A stretch of DNA of 5,197 nt, from contig JAITHY010000163.1 of NCBI GenBank assembly GCA_031279715.1, positions 1-5,197 of the forward strand, written 5' to 3'. This document shows, piece after piece, positions 1-5,042 of the stretch. Within the stretch, counting starts at the first letter, position 1, and every line of letters starts with the position of its first letter. A model generated the notes under the pieces. That model ran no database searches, was not told the DNA's origin, and saw nothing but the letters and a program-made list of their open reading frames with translations. This DNA comes from Verrucomicrobiales bacterium (GTDB lineage: Bacteria > Verrucomicrobiota > Verrucomicrobiia > Methylacidiphilales > JAAUTS01). The translations under genes were made by a program, and so were the position numbers.

Positions 1-60
1 GGTGATGTTTTTGCCAATATCGCTCTTGCGAAGTTCGTTGCAATGATGCGTTCTTTTCAT
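1..60 (-). CDS. aspS: Aspartyl-tRNA synthetase, N-terminal fragment (cut by window edge)
   Basis: Reading down from an ATG at 60-58 gives 20 codons beginning MKRTHHCNELRKSDIG and then leaving the window. This matches the opening of bacterial AspRS, where a short M-x-R-T-x-x-C-x-x-L-R-x-x-x-x-G segment precedes the OB-fold anticodon-binding domain. The enzyme charges tRNA-Asp (or tRNA-Asp and tRNA-Asn in non-discriminating forms) in the cytoplasm. An AGGA Shine-Dalgarno lies 8 bases before the ATG. The hisS stop is only 18 bp upstream, and hisS-aspS adjacency is common in bacteria, which supports both the call and co-transcription. Only the first 20 residues are visible, so the catalytic core cannot be judged. 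Confidence 0.8.
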   Translation of the reverse strand, partial: MKRTHHCNELRKSDIGKNIT

Positions 61-78
61 ATAGTTAATCCTAAAATT

Positions 79-1314
79 CTAACCATCCGCCAGCGCGGTC
101 ACTTTGCCGCCCACTATCAGCGGCTTGACGTTCACCTGCTCGCGTGTCGCCAGCGTCTTCAAACCGCAGACACCACTGTCAGCGTATTCCTGTCCGATGA
201 ACAGCGCGTACCGGTGACCGCGCTCCTCGGCGGCTTGGAATTGCCTGCCGACTTTCGCCGCTGACAGTGGATAATCCACGCGATAGCCGCCGTCGCGCAG
301 GGCGGAGGCGAGCGCCAGGGCCCGGGGGCGCAAGGTTTCATCCGCAATCACCAAGTAATACGAGTCACCGTCAGCGGTCTTCGGCGCGAGATTTTTATCC
401 TTTAAAATCTCGCCAATCACCACGTCACCCATGCCAAAACCGACGGCGGGGAGGTCAATGTCAGCGATGAGTTGCAACAGGTTGTCGTAACGCCCGCCGC
501 CGGCGATGGCGCGGAATTTGCCGCCGCGGTCGTGCACCTCGAAGACCACGCCGGTGTAATACGCCAGCCCGCGCACGATGCGGAGGTCCACTTGCACGGC
601 GTCGCTGAGGCCCAGCGAGGCGCACGCCGCCAGCAGCGTGTCGAGCCGCCGACTGTCAGCACCGCCGTTGAGCAGGGCAAAAACTTCCGCTGACAGTGAG
701 CCGAGTTTTTCGCGCGAGACTTCCTCCGGCGTGCGCTCGATTTTGTCGAGCACTTGCAGGAAGTCGTAGATTTTGCCGCTGTCGGTCACGTTGTGCTTCG
801 CCAAAAAATCCAGCCAGAACTGGCGGTCGCTGACCCTGATGACATAATCCTCGCGCGTCAGTCCCAGCCCGCGCAACGCATGGTCAATCATCGCCAAAAT
901 TTCCGCCTCCGCTGACAATGACGGCTCGCCGACGATGTCTCCGTTCCACTGAAAATGCTCGCGCAACCGTCCGCGCTGCGCCCGTTCGTAGCGAAACAGT
1001 TGCGGGATGGCGAACCACTTGAGAGGCTTTTTGTAATCGCGGTGCCGCGCCCCCGCCAGGCGCGCAAATGTCGGCGTCAACTCCGGACGCAACGCCACCT
1101 CGCGCCCGCCCTTGTCCGTGAAATTATAAAGCTGCCCGATAATTTCATCGCCGGATTTTTTTTTGTACAACTCCAGCGGCTCCAGCGGCGGCCCGTCGTA
1201 TTGCGAAAATCCAAACGCCCGCGAACTCTCGCGCCACCCGCTGAAGATGTGCTCGCGCAACGCGCAATCCTCAGGATAAAAATCACGAAAACCGGAAAGG
1301 CTTTGAAAAGACAT
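79..1314 (-). CDS. hisS: Histidyl-tRNA synthetase
   Basis: A 411-residue class II synthetase that attaches histidine to tRNA-His. Motif 2 is at 107-122 (FRYE...RGRLREHFQ). The histidine-specific loop is at 244-255 (LRIVRGLAYYTG) with the expected catalytic Arg248, followed by AGGGRYD at 271-277. Residues from about 317 to the end form the anticodon-binding domain. The intact motif 2, the Arg loop and this C-terminal domain argue for HisS rather than the HisZ paralogue. Motif 3 is unusual: GFGMGDVVI at 292-300 where many HisRS have an E-R pair. I chose the ATG at 1314 over an in-frame GTG at 1344 because family members begin near this methionine and the longer form would overlap the upstream gene. 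The upstream stop is 4 bp before this start, suggesting translational coupling. An A9 run encodes Lys51-53. The stop is TAG. Confidence 0.95.
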   Translation of the reverse strand: MSFQSLSGFRDFYPEDCALREHIFSGWRESSRAFGFSQYDGPPLEPLELYKKKSGDEIIGQLYNFTDKGGREVALRPELTPTFARLAGARHRDYKKPLKWFAIPQLFRYERAQRGRLREHFQWNGDIVGEPSLSAEAEILAMIDHALRGLGLTREDYVIRVSDRQFWLDFLAKHNVTDSGKIYDFLQVLDKIERTPEEVSREKLGSLSAEVFALLNGGADSRRLDTLLAACASLGLSDAVQVDLRIVRGLAYYTGVVFEVHDRGGKFRAIAGGGRYDNLLQLIADIDLPAVGFGMGDVVIGEILKDKNLAPKTADGDSYYLVIADETLRPRALALASALRDGGYRVDYPLSAAKVGRQFQAAEERGHRYALFIGQEYADSGVCGLKTLATREQVNVKPLIVGGKVTALADG

Positions 1315-1335
1315 GGGGTTACACCGCCGGGGGGG
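1312..1335 (-). promoter_or_regulatory. HU-hisS junction with probable hisS ribosome-binding site inside the HU gene
   Basis: On the minus strand the HU gene ends GGCGGTGTAA, then CCCC, then the hisS ATG. The only purine-rich candidate ribosome-binding site is GGCGGTG, inside the last HU codons. Initiation at hisS is therefore probably coupled to translation of HU. The C7 run (1335-1329) immediately before this site is a homopolymer that could slip, but a slip would alter only the last few HU residues. Confidence 0.45.
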
Positions 1336-1666
1336 TTGTTTCACTGTCAGCGACGGTCTTGGTGATGAGCTTTTCAGACAGCGCCGCCACCTTCGCTTTC
1401 ATCTCCTTGCCCGCCTTGAACTTGACCACCGCGCGTTGCGGGATGGGGACGTCAATGCCGGGCCGTTTCGGATTGCGCCCGACACGCCCCTTGCGGAGGC
1501 GGATTTCAAACACGCCGAAATTGCGCAACTCAATGTTTTTCCCCTTGGCGAGGCTTTCGACCAAATAATCAAGGGTCTTTTGTACAATTACGAGCACCTC
1601 CTGCTGGACGATTCCCGTTTCGTTGCTGATGCGAATAACCAAGTCGCGTTTTGTTAAATTAGCCAT
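1319..1666 (-). CDS. HU/IHF-family DNA-binding protein
   Basis: A 115-residue nucleoid-associated protein, expected to act as a dimer that bends DNA. The N-terminal helical part (1-45, MANLTKRDLVIRIS) is followed by the family signature RNFGVFEIRLRKG...GRNP at 48-66. Pro66 sits at the tip of the beta arm that intercalates into DNA. The body ends near residue 100, and a tail of about 15 residues (TKTVADSETTPPAV) makes it longer than the usual 90-100. The sequence does not decide between HU, IHF-alpha and IHF-beta. The ATG at 1666 is preceded by CTGGAAAA with 8 bases between GGA and the start; this site lies in a predicted hairpin (1670-1709). It is the first gene of an apparent HU-hisS-aspS operon. 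The tail contains a C7 run (1335-1329) just before the hisS start. Confidence 0.93.
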   Translation of the reverse strand: MANLTKRDLVIRISNETGIVQQEVLVIVQKTLDYLVESLAKGKNIELRNFGVFEIRLRKGRVGRNPKRPGIDVPIPQRAVVKFKAGKEMKAKVAALSEKLITKTVADSETTPPAV

Positions 1667-1669
1667 GAT

Positions 1670-1709
1670 GTTTTTCCAGCCTGACAGCTTGGAAGCATTC
1701 TGGAAAAAC
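1670..1709 (-). promoter_or_regulatory. Inverted repeat covering the HU gene ribosome-binding site
   Basis: GTTTTTCCAG (1670-1679) and CTGGAAAAAC (1700-1709) are perfect 10-bp arms separated by 20 bases. In the minus-strand mRNA the downstream arm contains the CUGGAAAA ribosome-binding site and ends 3 bases before the AUG, so a hairpin would hide it. The loop also holds a competing shorter partner for the same arm (TTCCA at 1674-1678 with TGGAA at 1690-1694, with a bulged extension). As DNA, the same dyad could be an operator, possibly for autoregulation. The pairing is seen; the function is inferred. Confidence 0.45.
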
Positions 1710-1728
1710 GCAAGCGTAAATTAAAACT

Positions 1729-1798
1729 ATCTCGCGCAAAGACGCCAAGCCGCAAAGTTTTTATGGCAAAATAATAACTTGGCGTCTTGGCGCGAGAT
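1729..1798. repeat. Large inverted repeat, intergenic REP-like hairpin / possible terminator
   Basis: The arms are 1729-1749 (ATCTCGCGCAAAG...) and 1778-1798, complementary at 20 of 21 positions, with a 28-base AT-rich loop. The structure starts one base after the stop codon of the upstream protease-like gene. In the direction of transcription it is followed by AGTTTTAATTT, an interrupted T-rich stretch, so it could end that transcript before the HU operon. The arm and loop edge carry near-repeats of a roughly 9-base unit (GACGCCAAG, then CCGCAAAG). I recall closely similar CTTTGCGTC/CTTGGCGTC palindromes from intergenic regions of many environmental Gram-negative genomes. That recollection is unverified here. 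Confidence 0.7.
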
Positions 1799-1799
1799 T

Positions 1800-2162
1800 T
1801 TATTTGGCGAGGGAGCAGGCAATGTTCGGGCTTTGCGGGTTGACATCCACGGTGCGGCATCCGGGGTGCGCCACCAAATCCATGTCCTCCATCGGAATCG
1901 CGCCGAGCAACACTTGGTCGCCCATCACCAGCGCACCCGTGTAGCCGACGCGGTTTTTGAACCGCAACTCCACCGGCCCGACATACGGCACCAGCCGCCG
2001 CTGACCGTCAGCGAGCGTGACTTCCTTGCGGTCTTGCTCGGCGAGTTGCAGTTGCAAGCGGACGTGTTCGGGGATGCACAAATGCACCGCGCCCATGTCC
2101 GCCAGCGCCTCCGCCTCGACTGCGTCGAGGTGCGCCAGGCGTGGATTTTTGAGCATTATCAT
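1800..2162 (-). CDS. Clan AA retropepsin-like aspartic protease homologue with altered DTG motif (AF_0612-type)
   Basis: A 120-residue small protein with the layout of single-domain retropepsin-like proteases. The active-site strand is EALADMGAVHLCIPEHV (18-34), the middle segment is ADGQRRLVPYVGPVELRFKNR (51-71), and the LLGAIPMEDMDL segment (85-96) carries the hydrophobic-hydrophobic-Gly motif. It ends with VNPQSPNI, which I recognise from family members. The catalytic triad is normally D-T-G or D-S-G; here it reads Asp22-Met23-Gly24, a one-base ACG-to-ATG change if derived from Thr. The N terminus looks a few residues short: codons just upstream (ATT ACC TTC GCC) would continue the family-like pattern but are preceded by an in-frame TGA. 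No good ribosome-binding site precedes the ATG at 2162. It may be a decaying gene or a non-proteolytic homologue; the substrate is unknown. Confidence 0.72.
   Translation of the reverse strand: MIMLKNPRLAHLDAVEAEALADMGAVHLCIPEHVRLQLQLAEQDRKEVTLADGQRRLVPYVGPVELRFKNRVGYTGALVMGDQVLLGAIPMEDMDLVAHPGCRTVDVNPQSPNIACSLAK
1999..2013. repeat. Palindromic pair of the word inside the protease-like gene
   Basis: CGCTGAC-C-GTCAGCG is a perfect 7-bp dyad around one central base. It encodes Ala-Asp-Gly-Gln-Arg (51-55), residues that fit the family pattern, so the dyad coexists with normal coding. Confidence 0.85.
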
Positions 2163-2187
2163 GGCGAAGGTAATTCAATAATCATCC

Positions 2188-2200
2188 GCTGACGGTCAGC
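2188..2200. repeat. Palindromic pair of the GTCAGC word between two genes
   Basis: GCTGAC-G-GTCAGC is a perfect 6-bp dyad around one central base, in the 53-bp gap between the membrane-protein gene and the protease-like gene. A T7 run (2201-2207) follows on the plus strand, giving a terminator-like look. However, no plus-strand gene precedes it, and transcription here runs the other way. As RNA it could form only a 5-bp stem with a 3-base loop. Confidence 0.75.
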
Positions 2201-2215
2201 TTTTTTTCTTATACT

Positions 2216-2503
2216 TCAATGCAGTCCGTGAAAGGCAAACATTAAAAACCATAAAACCACGCACACAATTCCCAAAAGTACCGATACTGATGCGATTACA
2301 CCAATTTTTCCAGTTTTTCTATCTGGATGTCTAATCCAAGAAATTATAAAAAAGACAATCGCTGCAAGAAGCAGTCCGATTGCGGTTATCAAATTATCTC
2401 CTACTGGTCTTACTATAGTTACCATCATAAGAACCGTCATAATGGTTCCTGTGGCACTTAAGATAGTCCCTATTATTGCGGACAAACTGTAAGGCTGCAT
2501 CAT
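2216..2503 (-). CDS. Small three-helix membrane protein, unknown function
   Basis: A 95-residue hydrophobic protein that I do not recognise. Three likely transmembrane segments span about 8-31 (SAIIGTILSATGT...), 38-57 (NLITAIGLLLAAIVFFIISW) and 67-91 (IGVIASVSVLLGIVCVV...). A short basic loop, RHPDRKTGK (58-66), between helices 2 and 3 probably lies in the cytoplasm. I chose the ATG at 2503, which has AAGGA upstream though 11 bases away; a second ATG follows directly. An in-frame GTG at 2560 would put a charged, non-membrane stretch read through a hairpin at the front and is unlikely. GC is 39% over 2221-2500, far below the neighbours. The gene contains no GTCAGC word but is flanked by copies of it. 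It is probably recently acquired or under different constraints, and a real protein seems more likely than not. Confidence 0.6.
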   Translation of the reverse strand: MMQPYSLSAIIGTILSATGTIMTVLMMVTIVRPVGDNLITAIGLLLAAIVFFIISWIRHPDRKTGKIGVIASVSVLLGIVCVVLWFLMFAFHGLH

Positions 2504-2521
2504 ATGCTCTATTATCCTTAT

Positions 2522-2550
2522 CCGCTGACGGTCGCGTTGACCGTCAGCGG
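2522..2550. terminator. Perfect 12-bp hairpin made of two inverted GTCAGC-word copies after ilvD
   Basis: CCGCTGACGGTC (2522-2533), loop GCGTT, GACCGTCAGCGG (2539-2550). The hairpin begins 6 bases after the ilvD TGA stop in the direction of transcription. The T-rich side (CATTTTT) lies on the plus-strand exit, not on the ilvD exit, so for ilvD it would be a stem without a U tract. It may attenuate, protect the 3' end or work with a factor. Inverted pairs of uptake sequences doubling as gene-end hairpins are known from Neisseria; the resemblance is by layout only. Confidence 0.6.
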
Positions 2551-2556
2551 CATTTT

Positions 2557-4371
2557 TCACAACACCCGCACCGCCCCTTTGTCAGCGGAACTGACGAGGC
2601 TGGCGTAGGCGCGCAACGCCTTCGACACTTGCCGCTGACGGTCACGCGGGGTGAAGGCTTCTGTGCCGCGCTGTTCTTCAACTTGGCGGCGGCGGGCAAG
2701 TTCATCGTCAGCGACGAGGACATTGATGCTGCGTTGCGGGATGTTGATTTCGATGACGTCGCCGTCGCGCACGAGGGCGAGGTTGCCACCGGCGGCGGCT
2801 TCGGGGGAGATATGGCCGATGCTCAGTCCCGACGTGCCGCCGCTGAAACGGCCGTCGGTGATGAGGGCGCATTCTTTGCCGAGGTGCCGCGATTTGAGAT
2901 ACGATGTGGGGTAGAGCATTTCTTGCATCCCGGGGCCGCCGCGCGGGCCTTCGTGGGTGATGACCACCACGTCGCCGCTTTGCACGCTGCCGCTGAGGAT
3001 GCCTTCGCACGCGGCGTCTTGCGAGGTGAACACTCGCGCGGGGCCTTTGAAATGCCAGAGGTTTTCGTCAACGCCGGCGGTCTTGATGACGCAGCCGTCT
3101 TGCGCGATGTTGCCGCGCAGGATGGCGAGTCCGCCGTCAGCGGTGTAGGCGTGGGCGATGTCGCGGATGCAGCCATGCTCACGGTCAGCGTCGAACGTTG
3201 CGTAAGTGTTGTTTTGAGAACCCAGTGTCAAATTAAATTGGTTCGCCGGCGCGGAGAGATAAATGTTCGCGGCGGGATGCTGACCGTCAGCGGTGTGTTG
3301 TTCCATCGCCTCGCGCAACGTCAGCCCGTCGGCGCGGCGCACGCTGTTGTTCAGCAAGCCGCCCTTGTCCAACTCCGCCATGATGCCGAGGATGCCGCCG
3401 GCGCGGTTCACGTCCTGAATGTGATATTTCTGCGTGTTCGGCGCGACCTTGCACAGGCATGGCGTGTGGCGCGACAGGGCGTCAATGTCCGCCATGCTGA
3501 ACGTCACGCCCGCCTCGTTGGCGATAGCGAGCAGGTGCAGCACCGTGTTAGTCGAGCCGCCCATCGCGATGTCGAGCGTCATGGCATTGAGGAACGCCTC
3601 GCGCGTGGCGATGCTGAGCGGCAGCACGCCGGCGTCGTTGTCGCGGTAATATTTGAACGTGTTGGCGACCAGCAGCCGCGCGGCGTCGGCGAACAATTTT
3701 TTGCGGTTCGCGTGCGTGGCGACGATGGTGCCGTTGCCCGGCAGCGCCAGCCCCAGCGCCTCGTTGAGGCAGTTCATCGAGTTCGCCGTGAACATGCCGC
3801 TGCACGAGCCGCACGTCGGGCACGCGGCTTGTTCGATTTGCGCGACTTGCTCGTCGGTGACCTGACTGTCAGCGCCCTGCACCATCGCGTCAATCAAGTC
3901 GAGCTTGCGCCCGCCGAGCAAGCCCGCCTCCATCGGCCCGCCGCTGACGAAGACGGCGGGGATGTTCAGCCGCATTGCCGCCATCAACATGCCGGGCGTG
4001 ATTTTGTCGCAATTGGAAATGCAAAACATCGCGTCGGCTTTGTGCGCGTTGACCATGTATTCGACGCTGTCAGCGATGATGTCGCGCGAGGGCAGCGAGT
4101 ACAACATTCCGTCGTGACCCATGGCGATGCCGTCGTCAATGGCGATGGTGTTGAACTCCGCCGCGAAACAGCCGAGCTGCTCAATCTCCGCCTTGACCGC
4201 CTGCCCGATGCCGTGCAAGTGCACATGACCCGGCACAAATTGCGTGAACGAGTTGACGATGGCGATGACGGGTTTGCCGAGCTGGTGTTCTTTCATGCCA
4301 TTGGCTCGCCAAAGGGCGCGGGCGCCCGCCATGCGTCGGCCGACGGTGGAAATTGCGGAGCGAAGAGTCAT
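2557..4371 (-). CDS. ilvD: Dihydroxy-acid dehydratase
   Basis: A 604-residue enzyme that dehydrates 2,3-dihydroxy-isovalerate and 2,3-dihydroxy-3-methylvalerate to the 2-oxo acids used for valine, leucine and isoleucine (and pantothenate). It follows E. coli IlvD closely along its whole length. Visible landmarks are GRRMAGARALWRANGM (11-26), NSFTQFVPGHVHL (40-52), FNTIAIDDGIAMGH (73-86), CISNCDKITPG (117-127), CPTCGSCSGMFTANSMNC (184-201), GGSTNTVLHLL (271-281) and DGRFSGGTSGLSIGHISPEA (506-525). Cys121 and the 184/187/190 cluster supply iron-sulfur candidates. The GHVHL segment lacks the cysteine present there in [2Fe-2S] plant-type and mycobacterial enzymes, which points to the E. coli-like, oxygen-sensitive cluster class. 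The ATG at 4371 matches the E. coli start, though no clear ribosome-binding site is visible. The gene is divergent from the lipoprotein gene and ends in a hairpin. Confidence 0.97.
   Translation of the reverse strand: MTLRSAISTVGRRMAGARALWRANGMKEHQLGKPVIAIVNSFTQFVPGHVHLHGIGQAVKAEIEQLGCFAAEFNTIAIDDGIAMGHDGMLYSLPSRDIIADSVEYMVNAHKADAMFCISNCDKITPGMLMAAMRLNIPAVFVSGGPMEAGLLGGRKLDLIDAMVQGADSQVTDEQVAQIEQAACPTCGSCSGMFTANSMNCLNEALGLALPGNGTIVATHANRKKLFADAARLLVANTFKYYRDNDAGVLPLSIATREAFLNAMTLDIAMGGSTNTVLHLLAIANEAGVTFSMADIDALSRHTPCLCKVAPNTQKYHIQDVNRAGGILGIMAELDKGGLLNNSVRRADGLTLREAMEQHTADGQHPAANIYLSAPANQFNLTLGSQNNTYATFDADREHGCIRDIAHAYTADGGLAILRGNIAQDGCVIKTAGVDENLWHFKGPARVFTSQDAACEGILSGSVQSGDVVVITHEGPRGGPGMQEMLYPTSYLKSRHLGKECALITDGRFSGGTSGLSIGHISPEAAAGGNLALVRDGDVIEINIPQRSINVLVADDELARRRQVEEQRGTEAFTPRDRQRQVSKALRAYASLVSSADKGAVRVL
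3279..3291. repeat. Palindromic pair of the word inside ilvD
   Basis: GCTGAC-C-GTCAGC, the same dyad arrangement as at 1999-2013. It encodes Ala361-Asp-Gly-Gln within a variable loop of IlvD (HTADGQHP) where E. coli differs in sequence and length. The word could arise easily in such a loop. Confidence 0.85.
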
Positions 4372-4475
4372 ACCGGATTATGTTACCCAATCCCATGCCG
4401 CCTGCCAAAGATAATTACGCAAAACTTCTTGCTTTTAATGCGTCGGGAAATCTGGTTTCCTATGACGCTTGTGCT
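4372..4475. other. Divergent intergenic region between ilvD and the lipoprotein gene
   Basis: These 104 bp separate two divergent start codons and must hold both promoters. The middle (about 4410-4440) is AT-richer than the flanks. I could not find -35/-10 pairs with acceptable spacing on either strand, a leader peptide, an attenuator or a clear operator dyad. The GTCAGC word is absent. Confidence 0.5.
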
Positions 4476-5039
4476 ATGAAATTTTTGGATAACCACTGGC
4501 CCGCCCCCCTCGCCTGCGCCGTCGCGCTCATCGTCAGCGCCTGCACCAATGGCGACAAACTTCCGCCCACGCCCAGCATTGCGCCGCGTCCCGCGCCGAA
4601 TTTTTCCATTCAAACCATCGACGGCAAACCCCTGAACAGCGCGAATCTCAAGGGAAAAATCGTGCTCCTCAATTTTTGGTCCGTGTGGTCGCCCACTTGC
4701 GCGCGGGAAATCCCCGACCTGCGACAACTCCGTGACTCATTCGACAACGGCCAGGAACATATCGCCATCGTCGGCATCTGCGTTGAAAGCAACAACCTTG
4801 ATGACCTGGCCTCATTCATGCAAGAAATCGGCATTGATTATCCCGTCTCCTTGCAAGAAAACGATTTTGCCGGACCATTCGGCGGCATCGACGCCATCCC
4901 CAGCACCTTTGTCATCGACCCCGGCTGGAACATTGTCAACCGTTACACCGGAAAAATTTTCCTGAAGGAATTGCGTTACGAACTTGAATACCTGCTGGAA
5001 AAAATCGAGGCGGAAAAAGCGGCGGGGGAACAACGCTGA
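4476..5039 (+). CDS. TlpA/AhpC-type thioredoxin-fold lipoprotein with a single-cysteine active site
   Basis: A 187-residue predicted lipoprotein. Residues 1-22 form a signal peptide ending in a V-S-A-C lipobox, so Cys23 would be lipidated and the protein anchored facing the periplasm. After a Pro-rich linker (30-41) comes the redoxin fold: APNFSIQTIDG (40-50), GKIVLLNFWSVW (60-71), active site Ser72-Pro73-Thr74-Cys75 (TlpA-like proteins usually have C-x-x-C), and the cis-proline loop AIPSTFVID (140-148, Pro142). Family members typically reduce or shuttle disulfides, for example in cytochrome c maturation. The S-x-x-C site recalls the T-x-x-C of peroxiredoxins and implies monothiol chemistry or loss of disulfide reductase activity. 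Cys102 is a possible second thiol. I chose the ATG at 4476 because it places the signal peptide at the N terminus; longer reading would overlap ilvD. The ribosome-binding site is weak. Confidence 0.85.
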   Translation: MKFLDNHWPAPLACAVALIVSACTNGDKLPPTPSIAPRPAPNFSIQTIDGKPLNSANLKGKIVLLNFWSVWSPTCAREIPDLRQLRDSFDNGQEHIAIVGICVESNNLDDLASFMQEIGIDYPVSLQENDFAGPFGGIDAIPSTFVIDPGWNIVNRYTGKIFLKELRYELEYLLEKIEAEKAAGEQR

Positions 5040-5042
5040 CAC

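Larger units (their letters stand above)
2184..2533. repeat. 14-bp direct repeats flanking the AT-rich membrane-protein gene
   Basis: ATCCGCTGACGGTC occurs at 2184-2197 and again at 2520-2533 in the same orientation. The repeats enclose the low-GC gene and nothing else. Each is a copy of the dispersed GTCAGC-type word with four extra matching bases, so the identity may reflect only the shared word. It would also fit insertion by recombination between two copies. Confidence 0.6.

Noticed and set aside
1315..1344. GTG start for hisS at 1344, adding ten residues
   Set aside because: It would overlap the HU gene, adds a tail not expected in HisRS, and the ATG at 1314 gives the standard N terminus.
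2159..2185. Eight-codon minus-strand frame (MIIELPSP) whose stop overlaps the protease-like gene start as ATGA
   Set aside because: The ATGA overlap suggests a coupling leader peptide, but it is too short and has no ribosome-binding site; more likely chance next to the repeat.
2188..2207. Plus-strand terminator (dyad followed by T7)
   Set aside because: Only a 5-bp stem can form, and no plus-strand gene lies upstream to terminate.
2504..2560. GTG start at 2560 for the small membrane protein
   Set aside because: It would begin overlapping the ilvD stop and translate through the 12-bp hairpin, with no membrane-protein character in the added residues.
4353..4475. Upstream start for the lipoprotein gene
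   Set aside because: It would bury the lipoprotein signal peptide behind 41 residues and overlap ilvD.
2476..4479. A 667-codon open frame on the plus strand
   Set aside because: It lies antisense to the clear ilvD gene and is open only because GC-rich codons read in this opposite frame rarely give stops. The product is Val/Ala/Arg/His-rich with no recognisable domain.
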